Assembly: GCA_019308625.1 (NCBI GenBank)
Contig: JAFDHU010000094.1
Coordinates: forward strand, 1 to 14,006
Length of the DNA stretch: 14,006 nt
Direction: 5' to 3'
DNA from: Deltaproteobacteria bacterium
GTDB taxonomy: Bacteria > Desulfobacterota > Desulfobaccia > Desulfobaccales > 0-14-0-80-60-11
Within the stretch, counting starts at the first letter, position 1, and the number at the start of each line of letters is the position of its first letter. Of the stretch, positions 8,692-14,006 are shown piece after piece. The notes below the pieces were generated by a model. That model made no database searches, was not told where the DNA came from, and saw nothing but the letters and a program-made list of their open reading frames with translations. The position numbers were made by a program, and so were the translations under genes.

Positions 8692-8724
8692 CCGCAAAAC
8701 AAAAGGGACCTGCACGGTCCCTTT
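8692..8724 (-). terminator. Rho-independent terminator of the MucR-family gene
   Basis: A perfect 9-bp stem (8702-8710 with 8716-8724; AAAGGGACC on one arm) closes a 5-base loop. On the minus strand it is followed by TTTTGTTTTG. It lies about 60 bases past the stop of the MucR-family gene and upstream of the pheT promoter, so it insulates the two units. Confidence 0.85.
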
Positions 8725-8781
8725 CAAAAGTAATTCTTGGAGTGGCGGTGTCTCTGAGGCCCCCCTAGCTTATCTCTGGTT

Positions 8782-9219
8782 TTAAGCCGATTTCTTGCGG
8801 CCGAAGCCTTTTTCGCCCAACCCTTTCTCTTTGGCCAAGCGGCGCCGCTGTTCGGAGTATTCCTTGCAGACCAGTGGGTACTTCTTGGGGTCCAGTCCGT
8901 AACGGCGAAAATACTCGGCCGGCGTAAGCTGATGGGCCTTGCGCAAATGCGCCTTCAGGGTCCGCATCTTTTTGCCGCATTCCAGACAGACCACGTATTT
9001 GTCCTTGACGATTTCTTCCAGAGGCACCGGCGGCTTTTTTACCACTTCCGCTTCCTTGACTTCCGGAGCCACTTCGGGAAGCGCTGAGCCCCGTTCTAAG
9101 GCAATCAAAGTATTATATACATCTTTGATTTCCTGCACCAATTCCTGGGGAGTGAGCTCGCTCATGGAGGCATGGGAAATGACGATCTGAGCCGTTAATT
9201 TCAATACTTCGGTGGCCAT
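8782..9219 (-). CDS. MucR/Ros-family zinc-finger transcriptional regulator
   Basis: DNA-binding regulator of 145 residues, the usual size for this family. The central zinc finger is C-x2-C-x9-H-x4-H (Cys78, Cys81, His91, His96) within VCLECGKKMRTLKAHLRKAH. It is followed by the family signature LTPAEYFRRYGL and a basic tail (RRRLAKEKGLGEKGFGRKK). The N-terminal 15-45 region is helical and probably mediates oligomerisation, as known for MucR proteins. MucR/Ros proteins bind AT-rich promoters, often repress, and commonly regulate themselves. The ATG start is supported by AGAGAGGA at 9229-9236 with 9-base spacing. The gene has its own promoter (9291-9320) and terminator (8692-8724). It sits directly downstream of an AT-rich island, a plausible autoregulatory target. 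Its regulon cannot be read from this window. Confidence 0.92.
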   Translation of the reverse strand: MATEVLKLTAQIVISHASMSELTPQELVQEIKDVYNTLIALERGSALPEVAPEVKEAEVVKKPPVPLEEIVKDKYVVCLECGKKMRTLKAHLRKAHQLTPAEYFRRYGLDPKKYPLVCKEYSEQRRRLAKEKGLGEKGFGRKKSA

Positions 9220-9290
9220 GAAACTTTATCCTCTCTTGTCTTTTTTTGGGAGAAGGGGGTAAGTAAATTTCAGAAACACCTTGCAATTTC

Positions 9291-9320
9291 TTTATATGTA
9301 AATGCATTAAATCCTGTCAA
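9291..9320 (-). promoter_or_regulatory. Strong predicted sigma-70 promoter for the MucR-family gene
   Basis: Minus strand: TTGACA (9315-9320, a perfect -35) and TATAAA (9291-9296) are 18 bases apart; the overlapping ATATAA gives 17. The expected leader is about 65 bases. The -35 overlaps an imperfect Fnr-type half-site arrangement (TTGAC-N4-TTTAA). Confidence 0.7.
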
Positions 9321-9356
9321 GATGTTTTCTCAACATTTTTCCATTTTATTAAGCGA

Positions 9357-9374
9357 TTTTTAAAATTTTAAAAA
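9357..9374. repeat. Perfect 18-bp all-A/T palindrome
   Basis: Five T, four A, four T and five A form a self-complementary 18-base block in the gap between the Crp/Fnr and MucR-family genes, about 35 bases upstream of the MucR-family -35 element. It could be a weak bidirectional terminator, a bendable site or a binding site for an AT-specific protein such as MucR. No function is shown by sequence alone. Confidence 0.6.
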
Positions 9375-9406
9375 CAGCTGTGTATGGAAATAATGATGAC
9401 CATATC

Positions 9407-10114
9407 TCAGATTCTGCTCCCCTTGGCAATGTTCTGCAGCAGCGTGCAGTCCTGGATGGTTATGTTCCCTTTCTCCTCGGTTATTGCACCCAGGCTTTTA
9501 AGTCGGCCCAAGGTGCGGGACAGGGTTTCGCTGATGGTTCCCAAATAAGCTGCCAGATGGGTTTTGGTGATGGGCAGTTCAAAAGACAAACCTGCTTCAA
9601 TCCGTCCATGCCTCTGAAGGCAAAGATCCAGGAGATACTGGGCCAGACGGGAGGATACTTCCTTGAGGGACAAGTCTTCCAACTGCCTGGTGAGGTGAAA
9701 CAGCAGCCAGCTCATAGTAGCCAGCATATTTCTGGCCAGAGTGGGGGAGGCAGTCAGCAGGTGGAGGAAATCCGCTTTGGGTAAGTAGAAGGTATGACAA
9801 TCCTCCAAAGCCATGGCGGTGGCCGGGTAGCCGGCTTCGGCCAGCACCGCAGCCTCTCCGAAGGTCTCGCCGGGATTGACGATGCGCAGAATATATTCCT
9901 TGCCATCCGGAGAGCTCTTCATCAGTTTTACTTGACCTTCCAGAAGAATGAAAAAGCCCCGGGCTTCCCGGCCTTCCCAGAAGATCACCGCGTCCCGGAC
10001 GAACCGGCGGGGAATGGCCAACCGGGCCAGGGTTTCCAAATCCCGCTCATTCAAGCCGGAAAAAAGATAGATCTTCTTGAGGATATCCTTTTTGGGGGTC
10101 ATCATGCTCTCCAC
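9407..10114 (-). CDS. Crp/Fnr-family transcriptional regulator
   Basis: Effector-sensing regulator of 235 residues with an N-terminal cyclic-nucleotide-binding-like beta-roll (about 15-130), a dimerisation helix (about 125-155) and a C-terminal winged HTH (about 160-230). The recognition helix SETLSRTLGRL has Glu196, Ser199 and Arg200, the E-xx-SR pattern of Fnr-type proteins that read TTGAY-N4-RTCAA. It lacks the N-terminal cysteine cluster of true Fnr. The phosphate-binding cassette (GETFGEAAV, then GYPATA) lacks the cAMP-contacting Arg, so a DNR-like or other ligand is more likely than cAMP or a 4Fe-4S cluster. Start choice is uncertain: GTG at 10114 (AGGGA upstream), or ATG at 10105 or 10102 (GGAG 3 or 6 bases upstream). 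It is divergent from the mrpORP-like gene and upstream of the MucR-family gene on the same strand. No clear promoter or terminator was seen for it. Confidence 0.9.
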   Translation of the reverse strand: MESMMTPKKDILKKIYLFSGLNERDLETLARLAIPRRFVRDAVIFWEGREARGFFILLEGQVKLMKSSPDGKEYILRIVNPGETFGEAAVLAEAGYPATAMALEDCHTFYLPKADFLHLLTASPTLARNMLATMSWLLFHLTRQLEDLSLKEVSSRLAQYLLDLCLQRHGRIEAGLSFELPITKTHLAAYLGTISETLSRTLGRLKSLGAITEEKGNITIQDCTLLQNIAKGSRI

Positions 10115-10245
10115 CCGCTTCCCTGGTTCGCCCTTTTGTCTTACCCTATGTGGGCATAAATTTTCAAGGATTGTGAGGGGTTGGGATCAGCGCCCCCCTT
10201 CCGGCCACCCTCGTTATAATCCGCGTTTCGTCCAGAAATTAATTC

Positions 10246-10275
10246 TTGGCAGTGGCTAACAGGAAATTTTATATT
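10246..10275 (+). promoter_or_regulatory. Predicted sigma-70 promoter for the mrpORP-like gene
   Basis: TTGGCA (10246-10251; five of six) and TATATT (10270-10275; five of six) are spaced by 18 bases in an AT-rich patch. The start point would be near 10282, about 70 bases before the ATG at 10352. A separate TATAAT at 10215-10220 has no matching -35. Confidence 0.5.
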
Positions 10276-10351
10276 TAACTTTTGGACAGTGGGTGATACC
10301 GATTTGGGAAATTACCCGATAAACCCTCACTTTGGAGGAGGATACCTCTGT

Positions 10352-10969
10352 ATGGAAAAATGTTCTCATCACGGCGAGAGCCAGGAGTGCGCCTCCTGCA
10401 ACCTTGCTTCTGGACACACTGAGACCCGCTCTCATCAGGGGAAATCTCTGGAAGAAGAGGACCGGGCCATCCACCGCACCTTAAGAAACATCCGCCACAA
10501 GCTGCTGGTGATGAGCGGCAAGGGCGGCGTGGGCAAAACCAGCGTGGCGGTGGCCTTGGCCCTGAGCTTGGCCCGACGGGGCTTTAAAGTGGGGCTCATG
10601 GACGTGGACATCCACGGCCCTAACGTCCTCCGCATGCTGGGCTTGAAGGAGCCCTTTGATGTGCAGCACGCCCAGTTTGACCTGCCGCCGGACCTCTACC
10701 ATAATCTGAAAATCATCTCCATTGAGGCCCTGATGCGGAACCGGGAAATTGCCGTCATCTGGCGAGGGCCCCTCAAGCACCAGCTCATTCGCCAGTTCCT
10801 GAGCGAAGTGCAGTGGGGCGAGCTGGACTACCTGGTCATTGACGCCCCTCCGGGCACCGGCGATGAACCCATGAGCGTGGCCCAGACCATCCCTGACGCC
10901 AAGGCCATAATTGTTACCACTCCTCAGGAAATCTCTCTGGCGGATGTGCGCAAATCCATCAACTTTTGA
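10352..10969 (+). CDS. MrpORP-like Fe-S cluster carrier, N-terminal Mrp ATPase fragment (broken gene)
   Basis: P-loop ATPase of the Mrp/Nbp35 family, which carries and delivers iron-sulfur clusters in the cytosol. The ATG at 10352 is chosen because GGAGGAGG (10334-10341) precedes it by 10 bases; an upstream in-frame GTG at 10289 has no such support. The 205 residues hold N-terminal cysteines (Cys4, Cys13, Cys16), a deviant Walker A SGKGGVGKTS (55-64), the DVDIHGPN motif (84-91), and the switch II motif DAPPGTGDE (164-172). The reading stops right after SLADVRKSINF. In intact Mrp proteins this point is followed by about 40 residues including ENMS and the CxxC that binds the bridging Fe-S cluster. 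Here those residues are absent and the rest of the protein resumes in another frame, so the gene is probably a pseudogene or carries an assembly error. The divergent neighbour is a Crp/Fnr-family regulator. Confidence 0.88.
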   Translation: MEKCSHHGESQECASCNLASGHTETRSHQGKSLEEEDRAIHRTLRNIRHKLLVMSGKGGVGKTSVAVALALSLARRGFKVGLMDVDIHGPNVLRMLGLKEPFDVQHAQFDLPPDLYHNLKIISIEALMRNREIAVIWRGPLKHQLIRQFLSEVQWGELDYLVIDAPPGTGDEPMSVAQTIPDAKAIIVTTPQEISLADVRKSINF

Positions 10970-11502
10970 CCTTCAACCTCACCCTGCTGGGCTCACTCCC
11001 CTTTGACCCTGGGCTGGTGGAGGCTGCGGATGAAGGCCGCCTCATGGAGCTGGCCGAAGAAGACAGTGCCTTCCTGAAGGCCTTCAAGCCCATGGTAAAG
11101 TACCTGGTGGAAGTATTGCCCCCTGGCCCGGCCCCCCAGCGGGAACCCGGAGTGCTCAAGTTTGCCATTCCCATGAGAGATGGCCAACCTTCGGAGCGCT
11201 TCGGGGAGGCCAAGCACTTCGCCATCATCACCGTCAAAGACCAAGTCATCGCCAGCCAGGAACTGCTGGACACCCCGCCCCACGAGCCGGGGGGCCTGCC
11301 GCTGTGGCTGGAGGACCTGGGCGTGACTCACGTGCTCACCCGGGGCCTGGGAGAGAAGGCCCAGAACCTCCTGAAACGCAAGGGCATCGAAGTGGTGGTG
11401 GGCATCCCTGCCGAGGACCCTGAAACCCTGGTAGGGAAGTACCTGAATCAAGCCCTGGAGCTGGACCCCGGGCTTCAGCCCGGAACCTGCCCCAGCTCCT
11501 AA
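10966..11502 (+). CDS. MrpORP-like C-terminal part: end of Mrp domain plus NifX/ORP-like domain (broken gene)
   Basis: From about 10970 the frame reads TFNLTLLGSLPFDPGLVEAADEGR, the normal end of a Mrp ATPase domain. It then continues through a linker (about 60-65) into a NifX/dinitrogenase Fe-Mo cofactor-type domain (about 64-165): LKFAIPMRDGQPSERFG, VTHVLTRGLGEKAQNLL, KGIEVVVG and ETLVGKYL. Mrp plus this domain is the MrpORP architecture known in Desulfovibrio and relatives, where the protein is linked to the ORP complex and cell-division positioning. The frame is displaced relative to the N-terminal part and only a few codons separate the two, so about 40 conserved residues are lost. A TTG overlapping the preceding TGA (TTGA) could allow reinitiation, but there is no ribosome-binding site, so independent translation is doubtful. 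Two hairpin terminators follow. Confidence 0.82.
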   Translation: MTFNLTLLGSLPFDPGLVEAADEGRLMELAEEDSAFLKAFKPMVKYLVEVLPPGPAPQREPGVLKFAIPMRDGQPSERFGEAKHFAIITVKDQVIASQELLDTPPHEPGGLPLWLEDLGVTHVLTRGLGEKAQNLLKRKGIEVVVGIPAEDPETLVGKYLNQALELDPGLQPGTCPSS

Positions 11503-11544
11503 AACGCCTGGCCGTCACAAGTTTTGGAGAAAATGAGACCAGGG

Positions 11545-11578
11545 GCCTTATCCGCCAGCTTCTCTGGCGGGGGCTTTT
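11545..11578 (+). terminator. First hairpin terminator after the mrpORP-like gene
   Basis: CCGCCAG (11552-11558) pairs with CTGGCGG (11564-11570) around a 5-base loop, optionally extended by a bulged GCC/GGC pair at the base. TTTT follows at 11575-11578. It begins about 43 bases after the gene's stop. Confidence 0.55.
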
Positions 11579-11587
11579 CCCGAGGCA

Positions 11588-11624
11588 AAAAGCGAGGGGT
11601 CGGCCAATGGCCGACCCCTTTTGT
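11588..11624. terminator. Bidirectional terminator between the mrpORP-like gene and guaB
   Basis: A perfect 10-bp stem GGGGTCGGCC / GGCCGACCCC (11596-11605 with 11609-11618) has a 3-base loop. It is followed by TTTTGT on the plus strand and by CGCTTTTT on the minus strand. It would stop plus-strand readthrough and also guaB transcription arriving from the other side (guaB ends at 11657). Confidence 0.9.
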
Positions 11625-11656
11625 ATGGGAAATTCCCCGGCTGGTGGGAGCGTCGT

Positions 11657-13120
11657 TCATTCTACCCAGTAGTTGGGCGCCTCCTTCATGATGATGACGT
11701 CGTGGACGTGTGATTCCTTCAGGCCCGCCGGGGTGATGCGCACAAACCTGGCCTTTTCCTGGAGCTCCGGAATGGTCCGGGCCCCCACGTAACCCATGCC
11801 TGAGCGCACCCCGCCCACCAGTTGGAAGACCACATCGGCCAGCCGCCCCCGGTAGGGCACCCGGCCCACGATGCCCTCAGGGACCAGCTTGCACTCCAAA
11901 TCAATGTCCTCCTGGCAATACCGGTCCCGGCTGCCCACCCGCATAGCCTCCTCGGAGCCCATACCCCGGTAAATCTTGTAGCTGCGGCCCTGGAAGATCA
12001 CGGTTTCTCCCGGACTCTCATCGGTGCCGGCAAAGAGGCTGCCGATCATCACCGCGTCGGCTCCGGCCGCCAAGGCCTTGGTGATGTCGCCGGAGTACTT
12101 GATGCCCCCGTCGGCCACCAGAGGAACGCCCGCCTCTTTGGCCGCCCGGGCGCATTCCATCACCGCGGTGAGCTGGGGCACTCCCACCCCGGCGATGACC
12201 CGGGTGGTGCAGATGGAGCCCGGCCCCACCCCCACCTTCACCGCGTCGGCCCCGGCCTTGATGAGGTCCCGGACCCCCTCGGCCGTGCCCACATTGCCGG
12301 CGATGATCTGGATTTCGGGATACTGCCTTTTGGTGTCCGCCACTGCCTCCACCACCCGCCGGGAATGGCCGTGGGCCGTGTCAATGCAGATGACGTCTGC
12401 GCCGGCCTTCACCAAAGCCTCCACCCGTTCCTCCCGGTCCGGACCCACGCCCACTGCGCCCCCCACCCGCAGGCGGCCGAATTCATCCTTGCAGGACAGG
12501 GGATATTTCCTGATTTTTTCAATGTCCTTGATGGTGATGAGCCCTTTTAATTCATAGTTGTCGTCCACCACCAGCAGTTTCTCAATGCGGTATTTGTGCA
12601 GCAGGGCCTTGGATTCCTCCAGGGTGATGCCCACCGGCGCGGTCACCAGGTTTTTGGAGGTCATCACTGCCTTGACCTTCTGCCCCAAATTGGTCTCAAA
12701 GCGCAGGTCCCGGTTGGTGACGATGCCCACCAGTCTTTTCCCCTCCACCACCGGGATGCCGGAGATCCGATAGCGGCCCATCAGCTCCATCACCCGGTAA
12801 ATAGGTTCGTCCGGCCCGATGGTCACCGGATCCAGGATCATGCCCGATTCCGACTTCTTGACCTTTTCAGCTTCCAGGGCCTGGGCCTCAATGCTGAGAT
12901 TCCGGTGCAGGATGCCAATGCCCCCCTGACGGGCCAGGCTGATGGCCGTCTCCGCTTCGGTGACCGTATCCATGGCCGCGCTGACGATGGGGATATTCAG
13001 GCGGATGCCCGCTGTCAGCCGGGTGCTCAAATCCACCTCGCTGGGCAGCACCGCCGAGGGCCCGGGTAAAAGGAGCACATCATCAAAGGTCAGGGCATAG
13101 GGAATCTGATCCTGGGTCAT
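11657..13120 (-). CDS. guaB: IMP dehydrogenase
   Basis: NAD-dependent oxidation of IMP to XMP, the committed step of guanine nucleotide synthesis. The ATG at 13120 (487 residues) is preferred over the TTG at 13129 because GGGGAG lies 9 bases before the ATG but abuts the TTG. The result matches E. coli GuaB closely in length and numbering. The N-terminal barrel part has LTFDDVLLLPG and SAAMDTVTE. The tandem CBS (Bateman) insert is at about residues 95-210. The catalytic loop GPGSICTTR carries Cys304, followed by VADGGIKYSGD. The flap has RDRYCQ (Arg400, Tyr401; the family often has Phe where this has Cys402), and EGIVGRVPYRG follows. The C-terminus is intact (HDVIIMKEAPNYWVE). Upstream on the same strand is a Ppx/GppA-type gene 85 bases away. 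That gap is AT-rich and may hold a promoter, but no convincing pair of boxes was found. Confidence 0.97.
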   Translation of the reverse strand: MTQDQIPYALTFDDVLLLPGPSAVLPSEVDLSTRLTAGIRLNIPIVSAAMDTVTEAETAISLARQGGIGILHRNLSIEAQALEAEKVKKSESGMILDPVTIGPDEPIYRVMELMGRYRISGIPVVEGKRLVGIVTNRDLRFETNLGQKVKAVMTSKNLVTAPVGITLEESKALLHKYRIEKLLVVDDNYELKGLITIKDIEKIRKYPLSCKDEFGRLRVGGAVGVGPDREERVEALVKAGADVICIDTAHGHSRRVVEAVADTKRQYPEIQIIAGNVGTAEGVRDLIKAGADAVKVGVGPGSICTTRVIAGVGVPQLTAVMECARAAKEAGVPLVADGGIKYSGDITKALAAGADAVMIGSLFAGTDESPGETVIFQGRSYKIYRGMGSEEAMRVGSRDRYCQEDIDLECKLVPEGIVGRVPYRGRLADVVFQLVGGVRSGMGYVGARTIPELQEKARFVRITPAGLKESHVHDVIIMKEAPNYWVE

Positions 13121-13205
13121 GGGTGGCAACTCCCCTGTCGTCTTTTCATTTGAAATTTAGTAACTAAGATTTTTCTCTATCTGCAGACGCGCCCCGGAAA
13201 GCCGC

Positions 13206-14006
13206 TCAGGTAGCCATGTCACTGAGCAGCCCTTCCAGCAGGCCGGCGTCCACCACTACTAAAGAGTCCTGGCCGAAGACTTTCAGAATCTCCAGCACTG
13301 CCAGCACCCCGGCCACCATCACCCCGGCCTTGGCCGGCTCCAGCCCTGGCAGCCGCGCCCGCACTGCCTCCGGCAAGGCGGTTATCCGGCCCGCCATCTC
13401 CTCCAGCCGCTCCCTGGACAGCACCAGGTTGTTAACCCGCTGCGGGTCGTATGCCGTCATCTCCAGGGACATGGCCGCCAAAGTGGTCACCGCGCCGGCG
13501 GTGCCCACCAGGGTGGGCGGCTGCGGGAGCCGGTCAGAGAAATTTTCGGCATAAAACTGCTTAAGTCGCCCCCGGATTTCCTGCTGCAGGGCCTCCACCT
13601 TGGTAGCCTCCGGGGGGTCCCCTACCGGAAAAGCCTGGCTTAAGGTGAGCACCCCCAGGGCAAGGCCGGCGAACACCGGCGCCGCGCCGGGCCTAAGCAG
13701 CACAAACTCGGAGCTGCCGCCCCCCAAATCAAAAACCACCAGAGGGTCGGCTTGGCGGTACTGGGGCGCCAAGGCCGCCAAAACTCCGGCCAGGGTCAGC
13801 CGGGCCTCTTCCTCGGGGTCCAGGAGGCGCACGGCGAGGCCCAGGTTCTCCACCTGAGCCAGAAACTCCTCCCGATTGGCCGCCTGCCGCACCGCCTGGG
13901 TACCTGCAGCCTGGCAGCGCTCCACCCCCAGGGCCTGCATCTCCTCTACAAAGCGGGCCAGGACCGCCAGAGTACGGTCCACGGCCTCCGGAGCCAGCCG
14001 GCCGGT
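13206..14006 (-). CDS. Ppx/GppA-family phosphatase, 5' partial
   Basis: ASKHA-fold phosphatase of the exopolyphosphatase/guanosine pentaphosphatase family, acting on polyphosphate or pppGpp. The frame stays open to the window edge (TGRLAPEAVDRTL at the margin), so roughly the first 30-40 residues, including the first phosphate-binding loop (usually DxGTNxxR), are outside. The GTG at 13982 is internal. Visible signatures are GTQAVRQAANREEF, the EEARL motif, the second phosphate loop VVFDLGGGSSEF (about 13700-13737) and the VGTAGAVTTLAAM loop (about 13477-13515). The C-terminus lacks the extra HD-like domain of long Ppx proteins, so this is the short (about 300-residue) type. It lies upstream of guaB on the same strand. 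Ppx and GppA cannot be separated by sequence alone; the guaB neighbour would suit (p)ppGpp metabolism, which is an inference. Confidence 0.9.
   Translation of the reverse strand, partial: TGRLAPEAVDRTLAVLARFVEEMQALGVERCQAAGTQAVRQAANREEFLAQVENLGLAVRLLDPEEEARLTLAGVLAALAPQYRQADPLVVFDLGGGSSEFVLLRPGAAPVFAGLALGVLTLSQAFPVGDPPEATKVEALQQEIRGRLKQFYAENFSDRLPQPPTLVGTAGAVTTLAAMSLEMTAYDPQRVNNLVLSRERLEEMAGRITALPEAVRARLPGLEPAKAGVMVAGVLAVLEILKVFGQDSLVVVDAGLLEGLLSDMAT

Noticed and set aside
8529..8700. Phe-dependent attenuator or T-box leader for pheT
   Set aside because: No Phe-rich leader peptide, no T-box-like sequence and no terminator hairpin between the predicted promoter and the ATG.
10215..10220. Perfect TATAAT as the main mrpORP promoter
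   Set aside because: No -35-like sequence at 16-18 bases upstream (the bases are C-rich). The TTGGCA/TATATT pair downstream fits better.
10246..10260. Sigma-54 promoter beginning at TTGGCA
   Set aside because: The required GC element about 10 bases downstream of GG (TTGC-type) is absent.
10289..10351. Upstream GTG start for the Mrp fragment
   Set aside because: It adds 21 residues with no family similarity and lies upstream of a strong Shine-Dalgarno that fits the ATG at 10352.
10960..10972. Programmed frameshift joining the two MrpORP parts
   Set aside because: A frameshift would not restore the roughly 40 missing conserved residues, and no clear slippery heptamer with downstream structure is seen. 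A deletion explains the data better.
13121..13129. TTG start for guaB
   Set aside because: The GGGGAG ribosome-binding site directly abuts it, whereas it is well spaced from the ATG at 13120, which also gives the usual N-terminus.
13146..13175. Operator or promoter around the small TTAGT/ACTAA palindrome upstream of guaB
   Set aside because: The palindrome is only 5 bp per arm and no -35/-10 pair with acceptable spacing could be assigned, so it is not listed as a feature.

Overview
The window looks like a GC-rich chromosomal segment from a Desulfobacterota/Deltaproteobacteria-type organism, probably in the Desulfobacca/Syntrophobacterales neighbourhood. This rests on the MrpORP-type Fe-S carrier (a Mrp ATPase fused to a NifX/ORP domain, known from Desulfovibrio and relatives), a MucR-family zinc-finger regulator, GC-rich codon use and AddB/AddA-type recombination subunits. 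The taxonomic call is an inference. No phage, plasmid, transposase, CRISPR or RNA genes were seen.

Layout: (1) 1-5126, plus strand: the 3' part of an AddB-like Fe-S nuclease gene overlaps (ATGA) an AddA-like UvrD helicase/nuclease gene. Together they would form a double-strand-break end-resection enzyme. The AddA reading frame stops just after the nuclease DxK motif, and its apparent last residues survive in another frame. (2) 5155-5215: a small inverted repeat built from heptamers (NACTGRT) lies between the convergent addA and PHP genes and supplies the end of the PHP gene. (3) 5201-8528, minus strand: a PHP-family nuclease/phosphatase gene and pheT. pheT has its own promoter and no adjacent pheS. 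(4) 8702-10114, minus strand: a MucR-family regulator with a clean promoter and terminator, and a Crp/Fnr-family regulator upstream of it, separated by an AT-rich island. (5) 10246-11622, plus strand: an mrpORP-like gene divergent from the Crp/Fnr gene, split into two frames by loss of roughly 40 codons, followed by tandem hairpin terminators. (6) 11657-14006, minus strand: guaB (IMP dehydrogenase) and, upstream of it, the 3' part of a Ppx/GppA-type phosphatase gene.

Most of the window is housekeeping: DNA repair, aminoacyl-tRNA synthesis, guanine nucleotide synthesis, possible (p)ppGpp/polyphosphate turnover and Fe-S cluster delivery. GuaB and a Ppx/GppA-type enzyme side by side would fit guanine-nucleotide/alarmone metabolism, although that link is an inference. 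The most notable observations are that two conserved genes each lost a short internal block containing family-defining residues, and that a heptamer repeat element sits where two genes converge. I did not find a convincing undescribed multi-gene system. The longest gene-free stretches (8529-8781 and 10115-10351) are both under 300 bases and hold the promoter and terminator signals listed.
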